A program made the position numbers and the translations under genes. A stretch of DNA of 64,000 nucleotides from Chlamydiota bacterium. Lineage in GTDB: Bacteria; Chlamydiota; Chlamydiia; Chlamydiales; Rhabdochlamydiaceae. The stretch covers positions 1-64,000 of the forward strand of contig JABDCT010000003.1 of assembly GCA_013287985.1 (NCBI GenBank). Direction: 5' to 3'. This document shows, in pieces, positions 1 through 9,717 of the stretch (within the stretch, counting starts at the first letter, position 1; each line of letters starts with the position of its first letter). The notes under the pieces were generated by a model. It was not told the origin of the DNA. It searched no databases and saw only the letters and a program-made list of their open reading frames with translations.

Positions 1-595
1 CGTGGTTGCCGATCACAGGTACAATAGGGATCATCCGACCGTCGGCCGTAACTAGCTGATTGCTCCATATCTCAAAGAACTCCCCCCAGCGCATCGCCTG
101 CCAGCCCTTTGGTTTGAGCACCGTCCTAAGCCCTTCAGTATAAGCGATATCGCCGCCCATGATCACAAAGTCGGGCGCAATCGCTGCCACGCGTTTATTC
201 ATCGCCTCGAATAGGTCGCGCTTGAGATAGGCGTCGCCCCCTGTAACAACCCTTAATGGCCGCTTCAAGCCCTTAGGCAGCGTGTGCAGGCGATGGGTCT
301 TCTTCTCAAAGCGCACCAGATAGTCGCTATCCTCATCCAGGCCGGTAAGCTGGGCCGAATAGACCATCCGCTTGCCCTCGATGAGCATTTCCCCCGAGCC
401 TTGGGCCTTTTGCCACTCCTTTGCTCCAACCTTCTGATAATCAAGCTCTTCCGGCCCATTACCCTCGAATTGCCACATGACGCGGGCAGTGGATGAGGGA
501 TCATCAGTCCAAGTGACATAGACGCTAGCTGGCTCCTTCGCTATGAGCGAAACAGCTAACCCGATCAAAACCAATAAGATGCGAAATGGCTTCAT
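1..595 (-). CDS. purple-acid-phosphatase-like metallophosphoesterase, 5' part (runs off window)
   Basis: The reading frame is open from an ATG at 595 to the window edge, giving the first 198 residues. It starts with a hydrophobic signal peptide (MKPFRILLVLIGLAVSLIAK). A beta-rich stretch similar to the N-terminal fibronectin-like domain of purple acid phosphatases follows (YVTWTDDPSSTARVMWQ). Then come the first metal-ligand blocks: VVTGGDAY, MGGDIAYTEG (the family GDxxY block) and, at the edge, PVIGNH (the GNHE block). The family hydrolyses phosphomonoesters with a two-metal centre, and the signal peptide implies export. The catalytic C-terminal half is outside the window, so substrate and completeness cannot be judged. 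Confidence 0.8.
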   Translation of the reverse strand, partial: MKPFRILLVLIGLAVSLIAKEPASVYVTWTDDPSSTARVMWQFEGNGPEELDYQKVGAKEWQKAQGSGEMLIEGKRMVYSAQLTGLDEDSDYLVRFEKKTHRLHTLPKGLKRPLRVVTGGDAYLKRDLFEAMNKRVAAIAPDFVIMGGDIAYTEGLRTVLKPKGWQAMRWGEFFEIWSNQLVTADGRMIPIVPVIGNH

Positions 596-599
596 TCTT

Positions 600-709
600 C
601 CTTCAATATAACACACTTATAATTAATGGGAATTATTTAATTGACTTGTTGTTAAATTTTTTTTATAATATTAATAAAAGACAAAGATATTTATTATAAT
701 AATTAAAGA
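600..709 (+). promoter_or_regulatory. very AT-rich leader of the coiled-coil gene
   Basis: This divergent intergenic stretch is almost only A and T near the gene at 710, with several TATAAT-like blocks (TTATAAT at 618-624, TTTATAATATTAATAA around 662-677, TTATAATAATTAAAGA just before the ATG). No good Shine-Dalgarno is visible. Similar leaders precede other lineage-specific genes in this window. The exact promoter cannot be fixed by eye. Confidence 0.4.
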
Positions 710-3700
710 ATGGCGAGAGAAGTTACAGATACATCTATATTTAGTGGTCCTAAAAGGCTTTCATTTGCCGGCACGGACCATTGCGACCACCTCAAGGATC
801 TTGAGGAGGCGATCTCTCCTGACGTCAAAAACCTGACTAAGACCGACTTCTTCCGCACCACTGTGTGCCCTGATTTCCATCTCGAAGACAACTCGAGAAT
901 CACCTTCAGCTTCTACAAGCGCCGGGTTACGGTCCACGCAGGAAGCGTTCAGAAAACCTACGAACCAACAGATGCAAAGGCACAAAGATGCGTGCAGAAT
1001 ATCCTCGACAAAGCAAATGAGTTCTGGGGCGAGCATGACGGCGAGTGCAATGAGATACCTTTAAGTCACAGTAGGGGTAAGGATGAACTCACCCAGCTCA
1101 GAGAGTCTGAAAAAGGCGCAAGTAAAGAGACGGCCCAGCTTAAAGATCAGATCCAATCCCTCCAAAGAGAATTGCAGGATCTAAAGACGCACGATCAGCG
1201 TGCTTTTCAGCAGCTGAATCAGCAGCTTCAGCTCTTAACAGATAATCTTCGTCAAAAAGAACAGATCATTCTGCAGCTCCACCAGCGCATCAATGAGTTG
1301 GAAAAGCAGCTCGCTGCCCTAAAAGGTGCGCGAGAAGAGCTCGAGCAAGTGAAATTGCAGCTTCAGCATTCGCGTAATAATGAAGGCAAGTTACAAGGCC
1401 AGCTTCAAGAGCTTTCCAAAAAAGTAGTGTCATTAGAAAAAGACCTCGACGCACAACGCCAAGGTGCTCAAGAACTCCGTGAAGACCTTCGAAGATCTAG
1501 AGAAGCGGAAAAAAGGCTCACCGAAGAGAATAAGCAACTTCACCAAGATCTTGCGAAGAATGCACAAGACATCAAACGACTCAGGCAAGAATTGGATCAG
1601 GCGAAGAATGATTCCAGCCAGGTCCAGAAACAGCTCCAAGAAGCATTAGAAATACAAAGAAATCTGCAGGATCAATTATCGGCCTTAAAAGAGACGTTAC
1701 GCCGGTTTGGCGATCTTGACAAAGAGAACAACCGCCTAAAAACGGAAATTCAGGAACTCTCTGAGAAAGCCAAAAAAACTGAAGCACGCATATCAGAGCT
1801 TGAGAGACATCCGCAGCCCTCAACCGAAGAACTTGAGCAATTGCGAACCCAGCTTGAAAAGCTCCGTGCTCAGTTAACTACTCAACGCGACCTCGAAAAA
1901 ACACTCCAAAGTAGCCAAAAGGAAAATGAGCAGCTTAAGACAAGGATTGGCTCTCTTGAAAGCCAGCTCAAAGATTTAGAAGGCCAAAACACCCAGTTAA
2001 AAGAGCAATTAAAACAGCTTCCTATCCTCCTAGCTCGCATTGAAGAGCTTGAGAAAAATCCCAAGCTGTCACAGCAGCAATTAGAAGAACTCCATAAACT
2101 TAAAGATCAGCAGAAAGAGCTTGAAAGCCTCCGTGCTTCATTGAGCACCCACGAGCAGCGCCAACTGGAATTGGAAAAAGCACTGCAAGACGCCTTATCT
2201 AAGCAAAATGGATTGCAATCAACCATCGATTCTCAGCAAAAAACCATTGAAGGCCTCCATCAGCAGCAAGTAAAAGATCAAGCGCGTTTGAACACACAAG
2301 AACAGAAAATTAGCCAGCTCGAAGGTAGTCTAAAGACCGCTCAATCAAAAACGTCTGCGCTCGAAGAACAGCTCCAGAATCTTGAAAAAGATAAAACCCA
2401 ATTAACTAGCGATCTCAAAGCAGCAACCGATTCTGCCAATGCACTTGCACATGAAAACAATGTCCTTAAAAGCAGAGTGAGTACCCTCGAGCAGCAACGA
2501 GAGTTGGATCAACAGATCCTCGGGCCTCTCCAAGCGGAAGTGGAGAAGATTAAAGAGCAAAATCAGCGCTTAGAAGTCGAAGCAGCACGGATCGACGATC
2601 TAGAAAAGCAGCTCCAAGAGAAACAGAAACAGATTGATGCATTACAAAGGGATAATCAGGATGCACTCCAAACAGTGCAGAAGGCCGATTCAGAGCTAAG
2701 CAAGCTGAGAGGCGAACTCGAACTTGAAAAAGAAGCACGCCAACAGGACCGCAAAGACACCGAAGCCTATATCAACAAGCGCTTAGGCACACTCGCAAAT
2801 GAGAAGCAACAACTGAAAGAGCAGTTAGACGCGCTTAAAAAAGCTTCGCAAGACAAACTAGATGGGCTAACTACAGCTCAGGCTGAACTCAAAAACCAAG
2901 TGCAGCAGCTACAAGGAGCTAATCAGTCCTTGACCGAAGCGGACGCAGTGTTGAAGCAAAATAATCTAAATCTAACGCAAGAAAACGCGCAGCTCCGAGA
3001 GCAATTGGAAAGGACATCTAAGGATATTGCAGAGCTACAAAGCCAGAATAATGCCCTCCTTTCAGCGCAGCAGAAAACAAGCGATCAGATCGAAAAAATT
3101 AAGGGCGCTTCAACACAAGAAACCGAAAAGTTAAAAGATCAGCTCCAAAGGCTTCAAAAGGAAAAAGAAGATCAGCGCGTCGCCCAAGAGAAAACCGATA
3201 CAGAGATGCGCAAGCAGCAGCAAGAGGCAGAAGAGAATAGAAGAGCTGAAATGAGCAGGAAAAATAAACAAGAAGTCGAATTCGTAACCCCGGACTCTTC
3301 TCCGATGAAAGCTCCTCTAGGTTCTCCAGTCACTCCTTCTATGGAAGAGCAGCAAAAGCAGGTGTCTAAGCTCAATCAGCATCTTGAAGCCGCGACTATT
3401 GCCCTGCAATCCCTCAATGCAAAATTCACTATTCCAAAAGATTTCGAAAACGCGTTCAGAGCGAATATGCGCCTTCTGGAACTTGGTGTAGTGGGCAATC
3501 CAAAGACACTCGAAGATGAGTTCAAAAATGATCATTTTCTTAAATTGCGTTACGACGAAATGATGGGGATTATCAAGAGCAAAGATCCGAGACACTTCTC
3601 TCCTGGTGCCACTCCATATAATGCATGGAAAGCAACGTTAAAAAGGATTTTCGACTTGAGCGGTCAGATCACCGGCAAGCTTTCCAAGCTGATGGCGCTG

Positions 3701-3973
3701 ACACAGGATTTTAAAGATTTGGGTGCTTTAAATTCTCCTGAAGGCCAGAAGCAGATTCTCGGCCTTATCCGTTCTAAAGAGTTTCCTTTCTGGGCACGAG
3801 AAATCGTCGCCTTTGAACATCTCCTTTCTCTCCTTGATAGGGCGATTAAAGATGGAAAGCTCACGGATTCACCGGAAGCGCAGAATCTATTAAAGAAATT
3901 TTGGCCGCAAATGAAAGGCTTGAAAGATAATTTGCACACCCTCGTTACAATTATCAAGGGTGCGCAAAAATAG
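710..3973 (+). CDS. large coiled-coil protein, putative secreted structural protein or effector
   Basis: 1,087 residues with no match I recognise. Residues 1-125 look globular (several Cys and Phe). Residues of about 130-850 are an almost unbroken heptad-type coiled coil very rich in Gln, Glu, Leu and Lys, with recurring QLQ, LEEQL and LKDQ steps. A short Ser/Pro/Thr linker at about 857-880 carries several S-P and T-P sites (VTPDSSPMK, GSPVTPS). Residues 885-1087 form a separate helical domain. There is no signal peptide or membrane segment. It stands alone on the plus strand and meets yajC tail to tail 11 bp downstream. Long coiled-coil proteins are frequent among type III substrates of chlamydiae, so secretion is a reasonable inference only. 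Confidence 0.75.
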   Translation: MAREVTDTSIFSGPKRLSFAGTDHCDHLKDLEEAISPDVKNLTKTDFFRTTVCPDFHLEDNSRITFSFYKRRVTVHAGSVQKTYEPTDAKAQRCVQNILDKANEFWGEHDGECNEIPLSHSRGKDELTQLRESEKGASKETAQLKDQIQSLQRELQDLKTHDQRAFQQLNQQLQLLTDNLRQKEQIILQLHQRINELEKQLAALKGAREELEQVKLQLQHSRNNEGKLQGQLQELSKKVVSLEKDLDAQRQGAQELREDLRRSREAEKRLTEENKQLHQDLAKNAQDIKRLRQELDQAKNDSSQVQKQLQEALEIQRNLQDQLSALKETLRRFGDLDKENNRLKTEIQELSEKAKKTEARISELERHPQPSTEELEQLRTQLEKLRAQLTTQRDLEKTLQSSQKENEQLKTRIGSLESQLKDLEGQNTQLKEQLKQLPILLARIEELEKNPKLSQQQLEELHKLKDQQKELESLRASLSTHEQRQLELEKALQDALSKQNGLQSTIDSQQKTIEGLHQQQVKDQARLNTQEQKISQLEGSLKTAQSKTSALEEQLQNLEKDKTQLTSDLKAATDSANALAHENNVLKSRVSTLEQQRELDQQILGPLQAEVEKIKEQNQRLEVEAARIDDLEKQLQEKQKQIDALQRDNQDALQTVQKADSELSKLRGELELEKEARQQDRKDTEAYINKRLGTLANEKQQLKEQLDALKKASQDKLDGLTTAQAELKNQVQQLQGANQSLTEADAVLKQNNLNLTQENAQLREQLERTSKDIAELQSQNNALLSAQQKTSDQIEKIKGASTQETEKLKDQLQRLQKEKEDQRVAQEKTDTEMRKQQQEAEENRRAEMSRKNKQEVEFVTPDSSPMKAPLGSPVTPSMEEQQKQVSKLNQHLEAATIALQSLNAKFTIPKDFENAFRANMRLLELGVVGNPKTLEDEFKNDHFLKLRYDEMMGIIKSKDPRHFSPGATPYNAWKATLKRIFDLSGQITGKLSKLMALTQDFKDLGALNSPEGQKQILGLIRSKEFPFWAREIVAFEHLLSLLDRAIKDGKLTDSPEAQNLLKKFWPQMKGLKDNLHTLVTIIKGAQK

Positions 3974-3984
3974 GGGTCCCGAGA

Positions 3985-4356
3985 TTAGTCCGCTTTGTTA
4001 GCGTCTTCTTCTGTGCCGGGCTGAACGTCTGTAATCGCAGCTTTTAATACTTCGATCTTAGCGCCATCCACCATACGTAGAATAATGCTCGTGTCTTGAA
4101 TTTTTGAGACTGTTCCAATGATACCCATTGCAGTCACGCGATCGCCTTTTTTCAGCGAGCTGCGCTGCTTTTCCATCGCTTTGCGGCGCTTCTGCTCTGG
4201 ACGCCAGAGGAGAAAGTAGAAAAAGAGAACCGCCACGCCAATCGTAACGAGTGTCTGGATCAGGTTGCCACTGCGGCCTGGCTGTGCTGCTTCGCCTTCT
4301 GCAAAGAGAGAAGCCGTTGCCATGAGTGGTAGACCGAAAAATAATTTTTTAAACAT
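3985..4356 (-). CDS. yajC: YajC, Sec translocase accessory subunit
   Basis: 123 residues. An N-terminal hydrophobic segment (MFKKLFFGLPLMATASLFAE) is followed by the family core: a membrane helix (LVTIGVAVLFFYFLLWRPEQ), the RPEQKRRK turn, and the small domain with LKKGDRVTAMGIIGTVSKI. YajC associates with SecDF in the inner membrane and assists Sec-dependent export. The gene is last in the minus-strand order hctA, rlmD, yajC, which matches the order I recall in Chlamydia trachomatis. An extra N-terminal signal-like segment in front of the usual single helix is the only oddity. Confidence 0.93.
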   Translation of the reverse strand: MFKKLFFGLPLMATASLFAEGEAAQPGRSGNLIQTLVTIGVAVLFFYFLLWRPEQKRRKAMEKQRSSLKKGDRVTAMGIIGTVSKIQDTSIILRMVDGAKIEVLKAAITDVQPGTEEDANKAD

Positions 4357-4391
4357 CTAGAGCTCCTTTTGGGATGAGCAGTCATTATGCC

Positions 4392-5774
4392 CTATGGAGC
4401 CGTGCAAGTCAACAGGGCTATATTCTCAACGTGGACGGTATGGGGGAATTGGTCGACAGGCTGCACGTCTTGAAGGACATAGCCCGCCTCTCTGAGAAGG
4501 GCGATATTCTCTGCTTGGGTTTTGGGGAAGCAGGAGACGTAAAGCAGCTGCTGGGGCCTTAAGGCGATTAAATTTTTTACTGCTTTTTCATCCAAACCAG
4601 AGCGCGGCGGGTCGACAATGGCCACCTCGGGGCGGCTGGCGCCTAGGCTGGCAAGGACTTCCCCCACATCGCCGCGATGCAGCGCGACATTGCTCACGGC
4701 ATTCATCTCCATGTTACAGGTCGCATCAAAAATCGCATGGGGGTTGAGTTCAATGCCTACGACCTCTTTTACCATGTGTGCAACAGAAATGCCCATCGTT
4801 GCAGTGCCGCAGTAAAGATCAAACACCTGCGTCTCCGGTGTCAATTTGAGCATGCCGAGAGCGCGGCTGTAAAGCTCTTGCGCCTGAAGCGTATTGGGCT
4901 GAAAAAAGGAGGTGGGGCTGATTTTAAAGTGGAGTGTGCGGCCAAGAACATGGAGCGTTTCCACAATATGGTCGGGTCCCGATAGATGCATCTCATAAAA
5001 CTGCGTCGGAGTCTTTTTGAGGATCTGGTGCACGCGCACAAAAATGCTGATATCTTCGCCGGTCGCACGCACCACGTCGACAAAGCGCTTAATCTGGTCG
5101 CTAGGCATCGCAAAGCCGGGATTACCCGACACGGTCAGCATCACGAGTTTGCCGCGTCCTTGCTTTGCTTCGCGCACGGTAAGGGTGCGCAGATGGCCGG
5201 TATCTTGGCTGTGGCGATAGGCGGCAAGGCCGCTCTCTTCCCACCAGCCGCGCACGGCCTTCAGCAGGTCGATAGACCACTCTGAGGTGAGGTGGCACTC
5301 CTGTAGATCGAGCACGCGCCCGTTGCCGCCGACGAGTACCAGTCCCAAATAGCGATTGCCGGCAGCATTCTGCGAGAAGGAAAATTCCATCTTGTTGCGG
5401 TAGCGCCACGGATCACTGCAGCCGAGGATAGGGTGAAAGCGCGCTTCGGGGAAGGGTTCAAATAGTTTGCGCACCGCCTCTTCTTTGATGCGCAGCTGTG
5501 CGGCGTAATCCATCTGCTGCCAGAGGCACCCGCCGCATTGCGGCACATGGCTACAGCGCGGCTCCACGCGATCGGGAGAGGGCGTAATGACATCACGTAA
5601 AAATCCTTTTACGCAGCCGTGCTGCTTGCGGCGTCCGAGTTCGACAAGTACTTCCTCACCGGGCAAGGCGCCTGCGATTTCCACGGATAAGTTATTAAAA
5701 CGCGCCATGCCTTTTCCCCTTGAGGAAAGGCGGTCGATAGTGACTTTTTGATCTGAAGAGACAGCGGTAGACAC
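4392..5774 (-). CDS. rlmD: 23S rRNA (uracil-5-)-methyltransferase, RlmD/RumA type
   Basis: 460 residues. An N-terminal TRAM-like beta domain (about 1-65) is followed by an iron-sulfur cluster signature C-x5-C-x2-C (CSHVPQCGGC) with the fourth cysteine in DLQECHL. The SAM-binding motif is FDLYCGTATMG, the motif IV-type block is VDPPRSGLDEKAV, and the catalytic cysteine block is YVSCFPKTQAENI. All four cluster ligands and the catalytic Cys are present, so the enzyme should be active. The family forms 5-methyluridine in 23S rRNA. It is separated from the upstream hctA by a terminator and lies 35 bp before yajC. Confidence 0.92.
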   Translation of the reverse strand: MSTAVSSDQKVTIDRLSSRGKGMARFNNLSVEIAGALPGEEVLVELGRRKQHGCVKGFLRDVITPSPDRVEPRCSHVPQCGGCLWQQMDYAAQLRIKEEAVRKLFEPFPEARFHPILGCSDPWRYRNKMEFSFSQNAAGNRYLGLVLVGGNGRVLDLQECHLTSEWSIDLLKAVRGWWEESGLAAYRHSQDTGHLRTLTVREAKQGRGKLVMLTVSGNPGFAMPSDQIKRFVDVVRATGEDISIFVRVHQILKKTPTQFYEMHLSGPDHIVETLHVLGRTLHFKISPTSFFQPNTLQAQELYSRALGMLKLTPETQVFDLYCGTATMGISVAHMVKEVVGIELNPHAIFDATCNMEMNAVSNVALHRGDVGEVLASLGASRPEVAIVDPPRSGLDEKAVKNLIALRPQQLLYVSCFPKTQAENIALLREAGYVLQDVQPVDQFPHTVHVENIALLTCTAP

Positions 5775-5801
5775 AGGCTGCCTAGTTTACTAGAAATGAA
5801 A

Positions 5802-5824
5802 AGAGAGGTCAAGATGACCTCTCT
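5802..5824 (-). terminator. intrinsic terminator of hctA
   Basis: A perfect 10-bp stem (AGAGAGGTCA / TGACCTCTCT) with a 3-nt loop lies 15 bp past the hctA stop. On the minus strand it is followed by TTTCATTT. Confidence 0.75.
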
Positions 5825-5838
5825 GTAAAAGAATTTGT

Positions 5839-6099
5839 TTATCTGCGGCCTTTTTTGGCTGCTTTCTTTTTGTGATGAACAGCTTTTTTCTTTGGAGCTG
5901 CTTTTTTCGCTTTGCCAGCGCCTTTTTTATGTTCAGCAATAGACTCTTTGCGGAAATTTTTAGAAATTTTAGCAAATTTAATAGAACAAGTTCTAACGCG
6001 TTGTGAAGCAGCGCGATTGCCTTTTTCAGCTTTATCTAGATCATGTCCGATCTCTTGAAGCAGCTTTTTCATGTCTGTCATTGTTGATTTTAATGCCAT
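5839..6099 (-). CDS. hctA: histone H1-like protein Hc1
   Basis: 86 residues from the ATG at 6099; the GTG two codons upstream is less likely, because GGGAG sits 5 nt before the ATG and the family begins MALK. The N-terminal half has the Hc1 pattern (KGNRAASQRVRT, FRKESI). The C-terminal tail is almost only Lys and Ala (KKAAPKKKAVHHKKKAAKK). Hc1 compacts the chromosome in the infectious elementary-body stage. The tail is clearly shorter than in Chlamydia (about 125 residues). The gene is monocistronic, with its own terminator downstream. Confidence 0.93.
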   Translation of the reverse strand: MALKSTMTDMKKLLQEIGHDLDKAEKGNRAASQRVRTCSIKFAKISKNFRKESIAEHKKGAGKAKKAAPKKKAVHHKKKAAKKGRR

Positions 6100-6207
6100 A
6101 TGCACTCCCTTTTTGGTGAGGTTACATTACATGTGCATATGACCTGAGGCATATTTGTCGCAATAAAATTTTTTCTTTTTCTAAAAAAAATCTGTTATAC
6201 ATAGGAA

Positions 6208-8031
6208 ATGACCTATACATGTCCCATGCATCCCGAGATTAGACAAGCCACACCTGGCTTCTGTCCGATCTGTGGGATGACTTTAGAATCCAAAGAAGAT
6301 ACGAAAGATCCCTTCATCCTTCGCCTCTGGATCTGTGCAATACTGACACTCCCGCTGCTCTTTTCCAATCCTCTCTTCCAGCTGATCTTTGCCACCCCCA
6401 TTGTGCTTTGGGGCGCTCTCCCCTTTTTTCAGCGCGGCTATAAACATCTCAATATGTTCACACTTATTGCACTCGGAGTAGCCGCCGCCTACATCTATAG
6501 CTGCGTGAATTTTTTTAAAGGAGCGGGCGATCTCTATTTCGAAGCGGCAGCCATCATCACCACGCTCGTGCTGCTGGGACAAGTGCTTGAACACAAAGCG
6601 CGCAGGCAAACAGGCCGCGCCATCCGCGCTCTGATGCATTTAGCGCCGCAAAAAGCTCTTCGCATCGATGGGCAGGAAATTCCTCTCGATCAGGTGAAAA
6701 AAGGCGACAAGCTGCGCGTCCGCCCTGGAGAGAAGATCCCCACCGACGGCATCATCCTCGAAGGGAAGAGCAGTGTCGATGAGTCGATGGTGACGGGCGA
6801 ATCGCTCCCTGTAGAAAAAAGCACAGGCGACAGAGTCATCGGCGCCACGCTCAACACATTCGGCAGTCTTGTCATGCAAGCCGAACGCGTCGGTAGCGAA
6901 ACCCTCCTCTCTCAGATCATCCACATGGTAAGCAGCGCCGAAGCATCGAAAGCGCCCATCCAGCGCCTTGCAGATAAGGTCGCGGGCTATTTTGTTCCTG
7001 CCGTCATCCTCATCGCACTCATCACTCTTTTCACTCACGGGTTAATGAGCTCTATTTCTGTGCTGATCATCGCCTGTCCCTGCGCACTCGGCCTGGCTAC
7101 CCCGCTCTCCATCACTGTGGGCGTCGGAGCAGCAGCCCGCAGAGGCATCCTGATCAAAAATGCCGAAGCGCTCGAACAGCTCGCCAAAATCGACCAGCTC
7201 GTCATCGACAAAACCGGCACGCTTACCGAGGGCAAGATGCGTGTGACCGAAATAAAGGGCGACGTGCTCCAGCTCGCCGCCAGCCTCGAAGTCCTCAGCG
7301 AGCATCCCATCTCTAGAGCTATTGTCAAGCGCGCTCAAGAAGAAAACATCCCCCTGCTGAAAGTGAGCGATTTTCGCTCCATTCCAGGAAAAGGCGTCAC
7401 CGGCATCATCGACGGCAAAGAGGTCAGCGTAGGCAGCAGCCCTATTACACTAACAGTGGATGGAATAGTCCAAGGAACCATCACCGTAGCCGATGCAATC
7501 AAGGAATCGACTCCATCCGCGCTAGAGCAGCTCCATAAGCAGAAAGTGCGCCTGACATTGCTCACAGGCGATCAACAAGCGACCGCTGACGCTGTTGGAC
7601 GCACTCTTGGTATCGACAAAATTATCGCCAAAGCATCGCCTGAAGATAAGCTGCGCATCGTAAAAGAGCTCCAAAGCCAAGGCCACAAGGTCGGTGTGGC
7701 GGGAGATGGGATCAACGACGCTCCGGCTCTTGCTCAAGCAGACGTAGGGATCGCCATGGGCACAGGTACAGATGTCGCCATGGCAAGTGCAAGCATCACG
7801 CTCGTCAAAGGCGATCTACGCGGCATTGCAACGGCGCTTACTTTAAGCCGTGAGACCGTGCGCAACATCAAACAAAACCTTTTCTTGGCCTTTATTTACA
7901 ACGCCCTAGCTATACCCTTTGCCGCCTTCGGCTTTTTAAGTCCTGTGATCGCAAGTGCGGCCATGACCCTCAGCTCTCTTTCTGTCATTTTGAATGCGCT
8001 GCGGTTGCATCGGATTGGCAAAGCGCGCTAG
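6208..8031 (+). CDS. copA: Cu(+)-exporting P1B-type ATPase (CopA-like) with N-terminal heavy-metal-binding motif
   Basis: 607 residues. Residues 1-33 form a short heavy-metal-binding motif (YTCPMHPEI ... FCPICGM) in place of the usual HMA domains. Helices follow, then the TGES actuator loop (about 195), the CPC metal site in [13 protein letters not shown] (about 290), the phosphorylation site [10 protein letters not shown] (Asp at about 334), the SEHP nucleotide motif (about 365) and [10 protein letters not shown] (about 499). The last helices contain YNALAIP and [15 protein letters not shown], features of Cu(+) pumps. It should export cuprous ion from the cytoplasm. A class IV aminotransferase follows after 9 bp. 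Specificity comes from family signatures, not from a measurement. Confidence 0.9.
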   Translation: MTYTCPMHPEIRQATPGFCPICGMTLESKEDTKDPFILRLWICAILTLPLLFSNPLFQLIFATPIVLWGALPFFQRGYKHLNMFTLIALGVAAAYIYSCVNFFKGAGDLYFEAAAIITTLVLLGQVLEHKARRQTGRAIRALMHLAPQKALRIDGQEIPLDQVKKGDKLRVRPGEKIPTDGIILEGKSSVDESMVTGESLPVEKSTGDRVIGATLNTFGSLVMQAERVGSETLLSQIIHMVSSAEASKAPIQRLADKVAGYFVPAVILIALITLFTHGLMSSISVLIIACPCALGLATPLSITVGVGAAARRGILIKNAEALEQLAKIDQLVIDKTGTLTEGKMRVTEIKGDVLQLAASLEVLSEHPISRAIVKRAQEENIPLLKVSDFRSIPGKGVTGIIDGKEVSVGSSPITLTVDGIVQGTITVADAIKESTPSALEQLHKQKVRLTLLTGDQQATADAVGRTLGIDKIIAKASPEDKLRIVKELQSQGHKVGVAGDGINDAPALAQADVGIAMGTGTDVAMASASITLVKGDLRGIATALTLSRETVRNIKQNLFLAFIYNALAIPFAAFGFLSPVIASAAMTLSSLSVILNALRLHRIGKAR

Positions 8032-8040
8032 ACTATAACT

Positions 8041-8868
8041 ATGGACACCGCATACATCGATGGCTCCTTCGCTCAAGGAGAAGCTGCGCGCATCTCTCCA
8101 CAGGATCTCGGTTTCTTAAGAGGCTATGGGGTCTTTGAATACCTGCGCACCTACCAGCAGCGCCCCTTCCTCCTTAACGAACATCTCCTCCGCCTAGGCA
8201 ATTCAGCGAAATCCATCGGCCTCGTCCTCCCCCACCCACTCTCAGAAATCGAAGCGATCATCCAGAAGCTCCTGCCTAAAGAAGGCGAAGCGACCTTTCG
8301 CATCGTGCTAACCGGCGGCGTGAGCCAAGACGGAATGGCGCCCACCGGCACCAACGCGCTCTACATCTTCCCTAAGGCCCTCGTTCCTCCACCAGCCCAC
8401 CTCTACCAAGGCATTCACGCCATCACGACAGAAGCGCGGCGCTTCCTTCCAGAAGTCAAGACCCTCAACTATCTCCCGGCCCTCATCGCCCTAGAGCAAG
8501 CGCGAGCGAAAGGCGCCCAGGAAGCCATCTACAGAAATGCGCGCGGGCACCTGCTCGAAGCAACAGCTAGCAACCTGCTCGTCTTCCAAGGCGACCATCT
8601 TATTGCACCCGGTGGCAGCGAAGTCCTATGCGGCATCACGCGCAATCTGGTGCTCAAACTCGCCGCCAAGCGCTTTTCAATCGAAGAACGCCCCCTCGAT
8701 GAGAGCGAAATCCCCTCCCTTACCGAAGCATTCCTCACCTCGAGCATCAAAGAGATCGTCCCGCTCATATCGATCGACGGCAAGATGATTGGCGACGGCA
8801 CCGTGGGAGAGCGCACGCGCTGGCTCCGCGAGCAGTATGCGGACTATACCCGCTCTACTTTCGATTAA
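8041..8868 (+). CDS. class IV PLP aminotransferase (branched-chain / D-amino-acid / ADC-lyase family)
   Basis: 275 residues. Family features are FLRGYGVFEYLRTY near residue 30, the PLP-lysine block VKTLNYLPALIALEQA (Lys at about 140), the cofactor-binding ARGHLLEATASNL block, and LTSSIKEIVPL near the C-terminus. Members are IlvE, D-alanine transaminase and aminodeoxychorismate lyase, and sequence alone does not separate them here. It follows the copper ATPase by 9 bp and may share its transcript. The last 14 bp overlap the convergent DUF2721 gene. Confidence 0.88.
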   Translation: MDTAYIDGSFAQGEAARISPQDLGFLRGYGVFEYLRTYQQRPFLLNEHLLRLGNSAKSIGLVLPHPLSEIEAIIQKLLPKEGEATFRIVLTGGVSQDGMAPTGTNALYIFPKALVPPPAHLYQGIHAITTEARRFLPEVKTLNYLPALIALEQARAKGAQEAIYRNARGHLLEATASNLLVFQGDHLIAPGGSEVLCGITRNLVLKLAAKRFSIEERPLDESEIPSLTEAFLTSSIKEIVPLISIDGKMIGDGTVGERTRWLREQYADYTRSTFD

Positions 8869-9367
8869 TAGCTTCGATGAGTTGTTGCAGAAATGCGCAC
8901 TCCATCCGAATGGGATTGAGCGACATTGCCACTTCTGCAAACGCATAGACAAGCGCGCAGATCAGTAGGACGAGTCCCACGACAAAGAAAAAAAGCACAG
9001 GGATATCAAATAAAGGGAAAAACAGACTGACGCCAATCGCCAGCGACGACAAAATCAGAGCGCCGATCGCGCCGATGAGGCAAGCGATCGCGTTGCGGAT
9101 ATGATGCGCTTTTTTGAGCACTTCTGCCGTCTGCTGCTCTAAAAAGCGCAGGCGCAGCTCCACTTCACCGCGCTGGAGCTCATGCCCCTTTTCCAGAGCA
9201 AACAGCTCCTTGTATTCCGTTAGCCGCTCGCGCTGAAGTGTGCGCAGACGGCTGATGATCGAGGCGAGGCGATTGTAAAATGCCAGGCAGAGCAGTCCGC
9301 ACGCTGAAATGATGACAACCGGCACCACGGCTGAGGAGATGATCTGTTGCCATGCATGACTATCCAT
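8855..9367 (-). CDS. DUF2721-type membrane protein
   Basis: 170 residues. One helix near the N-terminus (VVPVVIISACGLLCLAFYNRL) is followed by a charged segment (RLRTLQRERLTEYKELFALE) and two further helices (CLIGAIGALILSSLAIGV and LFFFVVGLVLLICALVYAF). This arrangement matches the uncharacterised DUF2721 family. The role is unknown. It overlaps the aminotransferase end by 14 bp and is divergent from the small gene at 9445. Confidence 0.75.
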   Translation of the reverse strand: MDSHAWQQIISSAVVPVVIISACGLLCLAFYNRLASIISRLRTLQRERLTEYKELFALEKGHELQRGEVELRLRFLEQQTAEVLKKAHHIRNAIACLIGAIGALILSSLAIGVSLFFPLFDIPVLFFFVVGLVLLICALVYAFAEVAMSLNPIRMECAFLQQLIEAINRK

Positions 9368-9444
9368 TCCTTCTCTCTATTACATAGGAGAATTTGTGGG
9401 CAAATAAATAGTATTCGCATACACTTTTTGGCTTTGGAGGCCCT

Positions 9445-9717
9445 ATGTGCATAGCTTGTTTTGATGGTGTCAATCATCCGAGTGTTAGCTTTATCGCAGA
9501 ATTCGGAAATGTTGTCGTTCCTCTTGTCTTCTCACCATATATCGCCGCAGTGACTCATATTGCCCTAAAGGCATTAGGTTTTTATGAGGTAGTGGTTGTG
9601 GGTTCTGTCGTAATCCCCGTTACTTGGGTCGCTTATGGATTAACTGCGGCGTTTATAGGGATCAATTTTGCCCTATACTATGTGTGCGGTTTCCGTGTGA
9701 ACCGCGGCTTGTCTTAA
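9445..9717 (+). CDS. small hydrophobic protein of unknown function
   Basis: 90 residues with a good Shine-Dalgarno (TTGGAGG, 5 nt before the ATG). Two long hydrophobic stretches (about 22-48 and 50-82) suggest a two-helix membrane protein; an N-terminal CIAC may bind metal or form a disulfide. I recognise no family. It overlaps the convergent oxidoreductase by 4 bp. The clear ribosome binding site and compact packing support a real gene. Confidence 0.65.
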   Translation: MCIACFDGVNHPSVSFIAEFGNVVVPLVFSPYIAAVTHIALKALGFYEVVVVGSVVIPVTWVAYGLTAAFIGINFALYYVCGFRVNRGLS